From Dyadobacter subterraneus (lineage in GTDB: Bacteria > Bacteroidota > Bacteroidia > Cytophagales > Spirosomataceae), in assembly GCF_015221875.1 (NCBI RefSeq), contig NZ_JACYGY010000001.1, positions 2,232,001-2,296,000 on the forward strand: a DNA stretch of 64,000 bases, written 5' to 3'. How positions within the stretch are numbered: position 1 is the stretch's first letter; every line of letters starts with the position of its first letter. The notes beneath the pieces were generated by a model. The model was not told the DNA's origin. It was given only the letters and a program-made list of their open reading frames with translations, and did no database searches. Shown here one piece after another: positions 8,657 to 16,949 of the stretch. The translations under genes and the position numbers were made by a program.

Positions 8657-8664
8657 CAAAATTA
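8657..8664 (-). promoter_or_regulatory. Candidate -7 element for the HU gene
   Basis: On the minus strand this reads TAATTTTG, a perfect match to the Bacteroidota -7 consensus TAnnTTTG, 24-31 bases upstream of the HU start codon. No clear -33 box is seen, so the call is tentative. Confidence 0.4.
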
Positions 8665-8730
8665 TAACAGAGTTTGGATAAGTGAAATAGAAACGGTTTA
8701 AAGTAAAGAAGGCAGTAGGCTACCGGGCAT

Positions 8731-8988
8731 CTATATAGGTTTCACCTGCACCTTTTGGCACACTACACCATCTATATTTACATCGGCAATCCTGGGGTTT
8801 TCACAGCTTTATATGACCGACAGGTTTTCTGCGGGCTCATTGTTATGAAAGGTAAGTTCTAATCGCTTGCCGAAGGGCTCATCCTTTGCCAGATTGACTT
8901 GTGAAGGTTTGATGGAAAGCGCAAGAACTTTTGAAGGAATTGGCAGCTCTTCTTCTTTTTTACAGGATAGAAAGAATACAAAAAACAT
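8731..8988 (-). pseudogene. Small lipoprotein gene with an in-frame stop
   Basis: From ATG 8988 the frame encodes a short lipoprotein-like start, MFFVFFLSCKKEEELP (lipobox-like FLSC), then PSKVLALSIKPSQVNLAKDE, PFGKRLELTFHNNEPAENL and a TAA at 8809-8811. The same frame then continues with coding character (NPRIADVNIDGVVCQKVQVKPI) to a TAG at 8731-8733. The simplest reading is an 85-residue surface lipoprotein of unknown family broken by one nonsense change. Alternatively the 59-residue form is the real product. The sequence upstream of the ATG is hydrophobic and open back to about 9013 without an ATG, so part of the original signal peptide may be outside the called start. Confidence 0.45.
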
Positions 8989-9090
8989 TACTATATAAGC
9001 AACGCAGATTTTTCAATTTCATATGTACTGAATACTAAATTGATATTATCATCAATCTTACAATCATTCTTTTCAGTAAAGTTTCCATAG

Positions 9091-9882
9091 TTACAAAGCA
9101 TTTATTTGCCTTAAAAATTCTCTGGTAATTGTCTTACGACATTCTCCAAAGCCAGGGTTTGGTACCGATCGTTGTTTGGTAATCCGGGTAGCAAAAAAAT
9201 ATACATTTCCTTTTGATTCCAGATAACCAACCCACCAGCCAATATCATTTCCTTCCACCCGGGTCCATCCTGTTTTAGACCTGAGCGTATGGTCGGTCGT
9301 TTTCTCTGTAACCATCACTTTTTTTAAAATAGCGATATTCTGTTTTGAAAAAATAGTCTTATTGTCATATACACTGATCAAAAACTCGATCTGGTTGCGA
9401 GGTGATACATGGAAATTTCCAAAATTCCAGAAATCATCACCTTTTTCTGAGAGGTCTCCATTCCCATAGTTTGATCTTTGTAGATATGTTTTATATTTTT
9501 TACGGCCCACTTGTTTAGCCAGCTCAATGAAGGCCCATCCGGCGGATAATTCAAATGCTTCCTTTACAGAAATGTCCCGGTAAATATCCGGACGATAGCC
9601 ATATAAGGTGGTATCCGTTGTGCCGGGCCACTTGATGATGGCGTTTTCATCTTTAATTATACCTGTTTCGAGCGCAATTAATAGATTGATTATTTTAAAA
9701 GTGGAAGCCGGCTGACTACCTCGATGCGAATCAACTTCATCCGTGACAGTCCATTTATGGCTGTTATAATCGTAAATGGTAGTGCTTCCATTGACATGGC
9801 ATGTTTGAAAAGGAGTTTCCAGATTTTGTGCCGGAGCATCCATTGCAAAGACGCAGCATATGATAAGCAATCGAATGTTCAT
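9091..9882 (-). CDS. Class D (OXA-like) beta-lactamase
   Basis: A 263-residue periplasmic serine hydrolase with a signal peptide (residues 1-19). The class D motifs are in order: S60-T-F-K63 (catalytic Ser and carbamylatable Lys), Y139-G-N141, W152 near the omega loop, and K203-T-G205. The usual S-x-V motif reads S113-A-G115, so the hydrophobic residue that normally lies over the lysine pocket is replaced by Gly. That may alter hydrolysis, or the protein may be closer to a BlaR-type sensor domain, although it has no membrane sensor part. The gene stands alone, with AT-rich flanks and no adjacent integron or IS. It belongs to class D by motifs; the substrate range cannot be read from sequence. 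Confidence 0.88.
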   Translation of the reverse strand: MNIRLLIICCVFAMDAPAQNLETPFQTCHVNGSTTIYDYNSHKWTVTDEVDSHRGSQPASTFKIINLLIALETGIIKDENAIIKWPGTTDTTLYGYRPDIYRDISVKEAFELSAGWAFIELAKQVGRKKYKTYLQRSNYGNGDLSEKGDDFWNFGNFHVSPRNQIEFLISVYDNKTIFSKQNIAILKKVMVTEKTTDHTLRSKTGWTRVEGNDIGWWVGYLESKGNVYFFATRITKQRSVPNPGFGECRKTITREFLRQINAL

Positions 9883-10171
9883 GGCTGATAAATAATTAGA
9901 AAGTAGAATAAAAACTTAGTCACTTTCATATTGTAAATGTATTTGTCAAACAGATGTATATGATAATTTATTTCTGCAACTGATATTATTTACCAAATCT
10001 TCAACTCGCAATATTAAGTTTCGATATTGAAGTCCTTATTATATTTGGTTTAATCTGTGGGGCGGTAAACTTTTTCATACTGGCATAACCAATAATGTAG
10101 TTTTTGAAATAATTAGAATAAGTGCCACATTAGCTGACAGGAAATAATAGGATTGGTCAATAAATTTCAAG

Positions 10172-10534
10172 TTATATACTCGTCAACTTTTTATGACGCC
10201 CCCCCCAATCTTCCAACTCCTTGATGACCGGTTTTAAGGCGTATCCAATTTCTGTAAGCTCATACTCTACCCGCGGTGGTACTTCTGCATAAACAGTCCT
10301 TATGATTATTTTATTCTCTTCGAGCTTACGCAGCTGCAAGGTCAACATCCTTTCGGTAATACCAGGTAATTTTTTCTTTAGTTCTCCAAATCTTAGTTTC
10401 CCACTTAACAGCCACGAACATATTACCAATGTCCATTGTCCGCCGATGATATTTGATGCATATGCTTCCGAACATTCATCGCTCAGCGCAAGCTTGTTTG
10501 AGAAGTTGGTTGATGTTTGTTTGATCTCGCCCAT
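10172..10534 (-). CDS. HxlR family transcriptional regulator
   Basis: A 120-residue winged-helix regulator of the HxlR type, which often responds to redox or aldehyde stress. It shows the family core: the segment IGGQWTLVICSWLLSGKLRF, then FGELKKKLPGITERMLTLQLRKLEENKIIIRTVYAEVPPRVEYELTE (residues about 51-97, described by its key parts only: the recognition helix RMLTLQLRKLEE and the wing VPPRVEYELT). An eight-C run lies near its 3' end (about 10199-10206). It is divergent from the dehydrogenase gene at 10702, with 167 bp between, a layout typical of HxlR regulators and their target oxidoreductase. Confidence 0.92.
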   Translation of the reverse strand: MGEIKQTSTNFSNKLALSDECSEAYASNIIGGQWTLVICSWLLSGKLRFGELKKKLPGITERMLTLQLRKLEENKIIIRTVYAEVPPRVEYELTEIGYALKPVIKELEDWGGRHKKLTSI

Positions 10535-10701
10535 TACTTACATTATTTATAGTACCTAACAATTAGCGGGCAATATACAAAAGTTTATGTGCAGCCTTAC
10601 CTTTGTCCTAAAGACAAGAGTTGACTGGGGCACGTCTGAAAGCAAAATCGCTCTTGGTGTAAGATTGCAAAATAGAAGTTACATAATTTAAAAATTTTAA
10701 T

Positions 10702-11715
10702 ATGGAATCACAGGAAAAACGAATCTTAATTGTGGGCGGTTATGGAATGGTTGGAAGTAACATCGCACGACTAATCAGACAAGCTGATAAGAATATTGAA
10801 CTTGTTCTTGCAGGTAGAAATCCACAGAACGGAATACCTTTGGCTAAGGAATTAAATCATTCAGAAACTGCTTATGTCAATCTCGAAGAAGGCTTCGAAC
10901 TAAGTGATTTTAAGAAAATTGACCTGATTATATCAGCGGTGGATGATCACAGTAATATATTGAGAGAAACTGCTATCTTAAATGGTATTGCATGTATTGC
11001 GGTAAGCGAATTAGCGGATCAAATCTCGCCCACAGCATTTTTGGGCCTTCACAAAACGATTGTTGCACCTGTTGTATACGCAGGTCATTGGCAAGCGGGA
11101 ATATTAACCCTTATGGTCAGACAACAAGCGAATAAATTCAGTAAAATAGAAACTATCGAACTTGCAGGATTATATGACCCAAAGGATAGCGTAGGGCCGC
11201 TGGTTGCAAACGAAGTTAGTGGTTTTGTTGGTGAGGCGCTCATTCGCAAGGGGGGAAATTGGCTATCACTACAGGCAAAAGAAAACCCGAGAACTATTGA
11301 TTTGTACAATCATTCATCAGCAATAGGTTACCCACTCAGCACGCTGGATGTTCCGAGTATAGCCGCTTTTACGGGTGCGAAAAATATTCGGTTCGACTTT
11401 ATTACAGGGGAATCTATAGGGACCAGTAAGGGACTGGAAGCTTCCCATGACTTATACATTACTATTATTGGCACCCTACCATCCGGCGAAAAAAGAAAAC
11501 TCAGCACGATCGTATCCGGCACAAAAGGAAATTCCCATCTCACAGCTGTGGGCGTATATTTAATCACAGAAAAGATATTGGGCCTGAATGGACAATCTGA
11601 ACAAAAGATCGGCGGTTTGTATCTTCCGGAAACGATTGTCACAACTGATCATATCAGCAAACGATTAAAAGAATTTGACATCGAAATAATTGAAGAAACG
11701 CTGGAAAGTTTGTAG
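10702..11715 (+). CDS. Saccharopine dehydrogenase-like NAD(P)-binding protein
   Basis: A 337-residue cytoplasmic oxidoreductase-like protein. The N-terminal Rossmann motif GGYGMVGSNIA (residues 12-22), an acidic strand end and LVLAGRNPQ place it in the saccharopine dehydrogenase NAD(P)-binding superfamily. The C-terminal half has no recognised catalytic signature. It is transcribed away from the HxlR regulator and 23 bp before a SnoaL-like gene, so the two probably form an HxlR-controlled operon. The substrate is unknown; lysine metabolism is unlikely from context. Confidence 0.8.
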   Translation: MESQEKRILIVGGYGMVGSNIARLIRQADKNIELVLAGRNPQNGIPLAKELNHSETAYVNLEEGFELSDFKKIDLIISAVDDHSNILRETAILNGIACIAVSELADQISPTAFLGLHKTIVAPVVYAGHWQAGILTLMVRQQANKFSKIETIELAGLYDPKDSVGPLVANEVSGFVGEALIRKGGNWLSLQAKENPRTIDLYNHSSAIGYPLSTLDVPSIAAFTGAKNIRFDFITGESIGTSKGLEASHDLYITIIGTLPSGEKRKLSTIVSGTKGNSHLTAVGVYLITEKILGLNGQSEQKIGGLYLPETIVTTDHISKRLKEFDIEIIEETLESL

Positions 11716-11738
11716 AACTTAATCATTAAAATAATAAC

Positions 11739-12362
11739 GTGAAAAAACTAACATTAGCAACTTCCATCTTACTGTCAGTTGGTAGCGAAATCATGGCACA
11801 CCCGATAAGTTACCTTCCTAATCTAAACACATTTCAGCCTGTTCTAAATTCTCAAAAGATGAGAAAATGGGACGGCAATATACCACCCATTGATCGTTAT
11901 AACTCCGGTGCTGAGAAGGTAATTTATAACGAAGAGCGCTTACCGATAGAATCATATGGAAGCACACCGGATGCAAGCACTACTAAATCGATTCAGATCA
12001 AAAAACGAACAAAAATGGAAAACGCAACGATATTACACAAAGCCAACGAATTCGTTAAAAAGGGAAACTATGAAAGTTTTCTAGCCTATTGTACACAGAA
12101 TACCAAATGGTTTTTTGTAGGCGAACGTATCCTTGAGGGTAAAGATAAAGTACGAGCGTATATGCAGGAATTCTATTTCGAACCGCCCGTATTTACCGTC
12201 GAAATGACCATTGAGGAAGGTGATTATGTAACCGTGACGGGGGAAATTACCTTGAAGGCTGCAAATGGAACCTATAACCACTATGATTATTGCGACATCT
12301 GGCGCTTCGAAAATGGAAAGATTGCAGAATTGAAAGCTTTTGTCATAGAAAAGAAATCCTAA
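11739..12362 (+). CDS. SnoaL-like (NTF2 fold) protein with a signal-peptide extension
   Basis: A 207-residue product from a GTG start. Residues 1-21 form a signal peptide (MKKLTLATSILLSVGSEIMA), residues about 22-90 a low-complexity linker, and residues 93-207 a SnoaL/NTF2-like domain (ATILHKANEFVKKGNYESF ... FFVGERILEGKDKVRAYMQ ... YDYCDIWRFENGKIAELKAF). The internal ATG at 12015 would give a free cytoplasmic SnoaL domain of normal size, so the upstream part may be a fused or vestigial leader. It follows the dehydrogenase by 23 bp. Members of the fold include isomerases and hydratases; nothing specifies the reaction here. Confidence 0.7.
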   Translation: MKKLTLATSILLSVGSEIMAHPISYLPNLNTFQPVLNSQKMRKWDGNIPPIDRYNSGAEKVIYNEERLPIESYGSTPDASTTKSIQIKKRTKMENATILHKANEFVKKGNYESFLAYCTQNTKWFFVGERILEGKDKVRAYMQEFYFEPPVFTVEMTIEEGDYVTVTGEITLKAANGTYNHYDYCDIWRFENGKIAELKAFVIEKKS

Positions 12363-12376
12363 ACTTTTTCTTTGTT

Positions 12377-12672
12377 CTATGCTGCTATATAAGATAGCAA
12401 TGGGCAAAGTTTTTCCTCGTATTCGGTGAGGGCATACTCTATCTGAGGGGGAAAATCATCGAACTGTTTCGTACTAATTAACCCATCAGCTTCAAGTTCT
12501 CTTAGTTCTTCAGTTAATACTTTTCTCGAGATAGAGGGCACCCGGACATTAATTTCCCCAAAACGCCTGCATGCTTGGAAAGCACTTGCAAAATAAGCAC
12601 TGTCCACCGTTCTCCGAACATAGCTATCGTTTCTATAGCAGGGCATTGAGCATGATCTAAATTATTTTTCAT
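12377..12672 (-). pseudogene. HxlR regulator, frameshifted
   Basis: Two frames are needed to read a complete HxlR protein. From ATG 12672 one frame gives MKNNLDHAQCPAIETIAMFG then ERWTVLILQVLSKHAG (the N-terminal helix and the GxxWT core). At about 12562-12572 the match moves to another frame, giving RRFGEINVRVPSISRKVLTE, ELRELEADGLIS and FPPQIEYALTEYEEKLCPLL, ending at 12377. One small indel explains both. It is convergent with the SnoaL gene, with 14 bp between the stops. It is therefore a second HxlR gene within 2.5 kb, inactive unless the shift is an assembly or sequencing error. Confidence 0.75.
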
Positions 12673-12755
12673 TGTTACTTTCAGGATACCACTTTTTAGT
12701 TCGTTAACAACCGGATAAGGTATTTTACAGTATCGTTTTCAGTTTCTTTGCCGGA

Positions 12756-12795
12756 TTAATAACTGTTCGGTTACACTTAACTAAACAGTTATTAA
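12756..12795. repeat. Perfect 12-bp inverted repeat beside the recombinase remnant
   Basis: TTAATAACTGTT (12756-12767) and AACAGTTATTAA (12784-12795) are exact reverse complements separated by 16 bp. The pair overlaps the 3' end of the serine recombinase remnant. There is no T-run, so a terminator is not favoured. A recombinase binding or crossover site, or the end of a lost element, are possible readings. Confidence 0.5.
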
Positions 12796-13381
12796 CCATG
12801 TTTTGCTATTAATTAAGATTCCACGATGTCTGAGATATTTGTACAACGTCATTTTCGAGATTTCCAGATCAGCGGCGATTTCATGCACACCCAACTTGCG
12901 TTCATTGTACAACGTTTGTGCTAACGTAGCTTTTTTCTCAGCCTCTTTTGAAAGCCCACGGCTACTTTCACCTTTTCGGCCACACGTGCACGGGCTGCTT
13001 CTAGTCTCGATTTAGTCCGCTCCCTGATCAGTTCTCTTTCAAATTCAGTGAGGGATGCAAAAATTAAAGATGAGCCTACCTTGGGCAGTTGTTGTATCGA
13101 TATGATCATTTATGGAAACAAGGCCGATTCCCCGCTTTTCAAAATCAGAGGTCATTTCCAAAAGATGTTTTAAGGAGCGTCCCTAACGGTCTAGCTTATA
13201 AATATAAATCACATCGCCTTTGCGAAGAATTTGTCGCATAGCAGCAAGTTGTGGTCTATCGGATTTTATACCAGAAGCCCTTTCTTGAAATACTTTTTAA
13301 CACCCGGCTTTTTGCAAAGCATCTAGCTGCATTTTCAAATTTTGATCCTGGGTAGATACCCGTGCATATCCGATTTTCAAT
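12781..13381 (-). pseudogene. Serine recombinase (resolvase/invertase family), degraded
   Basis: Joining frames on the minus strand rebuilds an almost full Pin/Hin-type recombinase. KIGYARVSTQDQNLKMQLDA holds the catalytic Ser; then come LQKAGC, a stop, KVFQERASGIKSDRPQLAAM, RQILRKGDVIYIYKLDR, a stop, GRSLKHLLEMTSDFEKRGIG and IDTTTAQGRLIFNF. A frameshift leads to IFASLTEFERELIRERTKSR and another to the C-terminal helix-turn-helix (LGVHEIAADLEISKMTLYKY). At least two nonsense codons and two frameshifts are present, so it is inactive. The start is probably TTG near 13381, as no ATG fits. The 12-bp inverted repeat lies at its 3' end. Confidence 0.85.
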
Positions 13382-13505
13382 TTTGTATACTTTAACCCCG
13401 CTGCGACCGGTGAAGACCCCTTCATTGATCCAGACTTCCTGCATCAGCGTTTCTCTCGGGATCAGTTCACCAAAATTTTTATGGAGCAATTCTAGATGTT
13501 TGTGT
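13382..13505 (-). pseudogene. Fragment of an OmpR-type response regulator (DNA-binding domain, first half)
   Basis: The minus strand reads LELLHKNFGELIPRETLMQE then VWINEGVFTGRSG, which matches the first half of an OmpR/PhoB winged-helix domain (the ELL...LIPRETL..VW...GRS pattern). It then runs directly into the start of the serine recombinase remnant. The receiver domain is absent. The matching second half of the same domain lies next to it on the opposite strand (13494-13605), so an inversion or rearrangement at the TCTAGA palindrome (13491-13496) is likely. Confidence 0.55.
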
Positions 13506-13605
13506 CAAAACTTCAAAAGAAATTAAGCCGGGATCCAGAGCTGAGAAAAACGAATATTCATGGTAAGGGGTATTAGCTGGAAATACCTGGAAGACAGATT
13601 ATTTA
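13494..13605 (+). pseudogene. Fragment of an OmpR-type response regulator (DNA-binding domain, second half)
   Basis: The plus strand from 13505 reads SKLQKKLSRDPELRKTNIHG then KGY, a stop (13574-13576) and LEIPG. This is the C-terminal half of an OmpR-type winged helix (VSKLRKKL...I.T..GKGY.LE). It begins where the opposite-strand fragment begins, back to back with it. It is a dead remnant with no start and an in-frame stop. Confidence 0.55.
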
Positions 13606-13611
13606 AAAACA

Positions 13612-13660
13612 TATGTCTTATCCACCCTGGCATATCCTAATTTTAATTTTGTACATGTTA
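13612..13660 (-). pseudogene. Second resolvase 5' end (short remnant)
   Basis: The minus strand reads TKLKLGYARV, then unrelated sequence and a stop at about 13612. About 28 bp at 13630-13658 resemble the 5' end of the recombinase remnant at 13362-13390. It is probably a truncated second copy of a resolvase start. Only about ten codons support it, so confidence is low. The rest of 13661-13850 holds only a weak AATTTAAGC/GCTTAAAATT inverted repeat and no gene. Confidence 0.35.
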
Positions 13661-13859
13661 AGCCATATAGGAATTCAAATTTAAGCGACGCATTGCTTAA
13701 AATTTAAGAGAGATGCAAAATTTGATTGATGAGCTTGGATTAAAAAAAGATATTTTAGAATAAATAAAATAATTGTAATAAGTATAATTCAGTCACTTTC
13801 TCATTATAGAACTAAATTAGGTCTCATGTAAAATAAGTTCTACTAAAACGATGTACTTT

Positions 13860-15272
13860 ATGAAAAAATTCTATTGCCTAGTGCTATTAGCAGCCCTCTT
13901 TCTTATAAAAATATCAAATGCGAATGCAGCCCTTTCTCAGGGTGATCTTGCGGTTATCGGAATGAACGGTGATTTTGATGACCCTACATCTACAAAACGG
14001 AGTTTCGCAGTGGTTGCATTAAGCAGCATTGCTAAAGATGAGGTAATATATTTTACTGACCGCGGATGGGTGAATGCATTTGGCTCAACTTCGGCTCATT
14101 TCGTAGGTTCGCTCGCTAATCCACCATTAGCAGGAACTTACACCAACGAAGGGACCTTTCAATGGAAACCTTCTGCAATTATACCTGCGGGTACGGTAAT
14201 CACATTTAAAATTGACCTCGCAGCAAGGGTCGTATCGGGGGTAAAAGGTGATGGTATTGCACTTCCCTCAGCAGAACTGTCCATACTGCCGAGCACATGG
14301 ACTAATATCAATCTTACTGCTAATCCATGGCCAGCAGGGACTGGCGATCAAATATTAATATACCAGGGCACACAAAGCAATCCAACATTTATCTATGCCT
14401 TTAATAACCTAAGATGGTCCTCTTCTACAAATGTGGCAAATGGCTGGTTTACAAATCCTGACAGTATTGAACCAACGAACTTTTTTCCAGCATATTGTGA
14501 ATTACCCACAAGTTTAAATACCAATTGTTCACTTGGGTTTTTGACCAACCCAAATAACAATACTCGTTATACCAATACTATCTATAACCCTACTTTAACA
14601 AGCGGGACAAAAGAAGTTTGGCTAGACGATATTACAAATCCGGCAAAATGGAATAATACAACTTCTGGCAATACACCATATAACTTCACCCAGGGGTTTG
14701 GTTCAGGAGAGATAACCTTTTTTAACATGGGGGCCTTGCCGGTTTCATTGGCACGTTATTTTGCAAAGGTAGAAGGGGGAGCTGTTAAGCTGGAATGGTC
14801 AACTGCAACCGAAACAGACAACAGCCATTTTGAGATAGAGCATTCAACCGATGCAAAAAACTTTAAAATGATCGGATTTATTGAAGCAAACGGATCTTCA
14901 TCGGTGAGGCGAGATTATACCTGGTACGATAATCGGCCATTAAACGGTACAAACTATTATAGACTTGTCCAGATTGATTACGATGGAAAAACTACAAAAT
15001 ATGGTATCAAGTCCCTAAGGTTCGGGCCTCCTACAGAATTAAGTCCCTATCTTTACCCAAATCCTGCGGTGGAAACAGTAACCATTCCTTTATCTGGAAA
15101 AACCAGCAGGGTGGATTTGTTAGACGCAAATGGTACACTCTTACGTCAGCTTGCCATCCGGGAAAACGAAATTAATGTTATTGTCCCTGTAAATAACTTA
15201 TTGATGGGGACTTATTTTATCCGCCTGCATACCGAAGTTGGTATTATATCCAGTAAATTTGTCAAGTTTTAA
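13860..15272 (+). CDS. Secreted protein with a type IX secretion C-terminal sorting domain
   Basis: A 470-residue secreted protein. The signal peptide MKKFYCLVLLAALFLIKIS...NANA starts at 13860; an ATG nine bases upstream is possible. Residues about 25-290 form a beta-rich domain (LSQGDLAVIGMNGDFDDP ... DEVIYFTDRGW) found in Bacteroidota surface proteins of unknown function. A second beta domain follows (ARYFAKVEGGAVKLEWSTAT ... FEIEHSTDAKNF ... YYRLVQIDYDGK), and the last 80 residues are a type A sorting domain (LYPNPAVETVTIPL ... GTYFIRLHTEVGIISSKFVK). It would be exported by the T9SS and attached to or released from the cell surface. It is a single-gene unit with its own terminator. Confidence 0.88.
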   Translation: MKKFYCLVLLAALFLIKISNANAALSQGDLAVIGMNGDFDDPTSTKRSFAVVALSSIAKDEVIYFTDRGWVNAFGSTSAHFVGSLANPPLAGTYTNEGTFQWKPSAIIPAGTVITFKIDLAARVVSGVKGDGIALPSAELSILPSTWTNINLTANPWPAGTGDQILIYQGTQSNPTFIYAFNNLRWSSSTNVANGWFTNPDSIEPTNFFPAYCELPTSLNTNCSLGFLTNPNNNTRYTNTIYNPTLTSGTKEVWLDDITNPAKWNNTTSGNTPYNFTQGFGSGEITFFNMGALPVSLARYFAKVEGGAVKLEWSTATETDNSHFEIEHSTDAKNFKMIGFIEANGSSSVRRDYTWYDNRPLNGTNYYRLVQIDYDGKTTKYGIKSLRFGPPTELSPYLYPNPAVETVTIPLSGKTSRVDLLDANGTLLRQLAIRENEINVIVPVNNLLMGTYFIRLHTEVGIISSKFVKF

Positions 15273-15280
15273 TCATTATT

Positions 15281-15338
15281 ATTCTGAAAGGCCTAAGAGA
15301 TAATTATTAGGCCTTTCAGAATACTATGGATTTTTTTT
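15281..15338 (+). terminator. Rho-independent terminator
   Basis: ATTCTGAAAGGCCTA (15281-15295) and TAGGCCTTTCAGAAT (15308-15322) are perfect 15-bp complements with a 12-base loop, followed by eight T at 15331-15338. It begins 8 bp after the T9SS cargo stop codon. Confidence 0.85.
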
Positions 15339-15541
15339 AACCGTCCTCATTATACTAAATGACGAAAGACAGAATTATGGAGTGGTTGAAATTTTCTTTA
15401 ATTTATTTGGATAGTGTATTTCGAACTCGTCAGTATAAAAACTGCACTTAACAGACATAATAGTCCAAAATAAAATAAGCACTCATTTCTTGATTTCAAT
15501 AATGTTAAAAAATCGATCATAAAGTAATTGATAATTTATAA

Positions 15542-16462
15542 TTAATTGAAAGACGCCCGGAACTCAACCGGAGTAAGATCGGTTTTGCTTTTAAATAATT
15601 TGCTGAAAGACTGTGGGTACTCGAATCCTAGCTCAAAAGCAATTTCGCCTATAGTAAGCGTAGTCGTCGAAAGTTTTTCTTTTGCTTTTTCAATGAGCTT
15701 TTCATGAATGTGCTGCTGGGTATTCTGACCGGTAAGGGTTTTCAAAACTCCACTCAAATAGTTTGGAGAACAATTGAGAAGTCCCGCAATGTACTGTACC
15801 GTAGGCAATCCTTTATTGATAATGGCTTCATTATTAAAATAGTCGTCAAGAATTTTTTCCAGTTTATCCAGTATCTGATTTCCCGATATTTTACGCGTGA
15901 GAAACTGACGCATATAAAACCGATTTGAATAATTGAGGAGTGATTCAATTTGAGAAATGATAATCGACTCACTAAATTTATCTATGTGTGCATGATATTC
16001 CTGCTCAATATTTTTGATAAAACTGTTCAATATAAGCTCTTCTTTTTCGGACACAAAAAGAGCTTCGTTTATCGCATAATTGAAGAAATCAAATTTTTTG
16101 ATGGTTTTAGCTAATGTATTTCCCCATAGGAAATCCGGATGAATGAGCAACATACTTCCTGCACTCTTAAAATCATTATCCGCTTTAAATGAAAATATCT
16201 GATTAGGTGCTATAAAGAACAAAATGCCTTCATCGAAATCATACTGTTGCTGGCCGTAACCATACTGTACATCTCCGACCTTCACCTTTTTGAGTGAGAT
16301 GATATAAAAATCAAAGATCACCTTGATACTTTCCTCACTTTTATAAGGTGTTAATTCAGCTAGATCTATAACACTAATCATAGGATTTACAGGATTGCTT
16401 ACACCTAGTATTTTATGATATTCTTTAATGGTTTTTATTCTATAGGGCTGCTGCAGGTTCAT
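15542..16462 (-). CDS. AraC family transcriptional regulator
   Basis: A 306-residue regulator. The N-terminal cupin-like sensing part (residues about 20-170: IYG-like YGQQQYDFDEGILFFIAPNQ) is followed by a C-terminal double helix-turn-helix (GLPTVQYIAGLLNCSPNYLS ... TLTIGEIAFELGFEYPQSFSKLFKSKTDLTPVEFR). ATG 16462 is preferred; an in-frame ATG at 16507 would overlap the upstream gene. It is the last gene of a three-gene operon with the NmrA-like and DUF2147 genes and may regulate it. A decayed AraC of the same type lies at 27010-27640. Confidence 0.9.
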   Translation of the reverse strand: MNLQQPYRIKTIKEYHKILGVSNPVNPMISVIDLAELTPYKSEESIKVIFDFYIISLKKVKVGDVQYGYGQQQYDFDEGILFFIAPNQIFSFKADNDFKSAGSMLLIHPDFLWGNTLAKTIKKFDFFNYAINEALFVSEKEELILNSFIKNIEQEYHAHIDKFSESIIISQIESLLNYSNRFYMRQFLTRKISGNQILDKLEKILDDYFNNEAIINKGLPTVQYIAGLLNCSPNYLSGVLKTLTGQNTQQHIHEKLIEKAKEKLSTTTLTIGEIAFELGFEYPQSFSKLFKSKTDLTPVEFRASFN

Positions 16463-16493
16463 TCCGATTAGTTTAAAAGATCTAAAAATAAGA

Positions 16494-16949
16494 TTATTCC
16501 ACATCAACTCTTTCCAAAGTAAGTCCGGGATTTAATCCGAAGAAAGAAAGTCCCCAAAAGCCTTTGATATTTAGGTCGCCATTTTTGGTGACGGTAAGAT
16601 AAGAATCATAGGTATTTCCCTTTTTCCCATCATAATCATAAAGCTTTCCCTTCCAGCTGTTCTTCTTATCATTAAATATAATTTCTGTTAACAAAAAGAT
16701 TCCTACCAATGGCATTTTCCGCTTTTCTTTGTCAGGATTATTTACATCTAAAACGGGTTTTCCATCATTATCGACAGAATGTTTTAAATAGATTAGTTTG
16801 CCGTAATAGTTTTTACCGCTCTTAAATATCTGCACACTGCCCTCTTTTACAGGGCTATACCATACACCAACGATATCATCGGCTTTTGATTGTGAAAATA
16901 ACATTGTTGAAAAATTAAAGAATAGAATTGATAGAAATAGATGTCTCAT
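16494..16949 (-). CDS. DUF2147 secreted protein
   Basis: A 151-residue exported protein: signal peptide (residues 1-19) and a DUF2147 beta-barrel-like domain (DDIVGVWYSPVKEGSVQIFK ... YYGKLIYLKH ... WKGKLYDYDGKKGNTYDSYL ... LNIKGFWGLSFFGLNPGLTL). The start overlaps the end of the NmrA-like gene by four bases (ATGA), showing tight translational coupling. The function of the family is not known; members are often envelope proteins. Confidence 0.88.
   Translation of the reverse strand: MRHLFLSILFFNFSTMLFSQSKADDIVGVWYSPVKEGSVQIFKSGKNYYGKLIYLKHSVDNDGKPVLDVNNPDKEKRKMPLVGIFLLTEIIFNDKKNSWKGKLYDYDGKKGNTYDSYLTVTKNGDLNIKGFWGLSFFGLNPGLTLERVDVE

Noticed and set aside
13630..13740. AATTTAAGC/GCTTAAAATT inverted repeat as a mobile-element end
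   Set aside because: Too short and AT-rich to be meaningful against the local composition.
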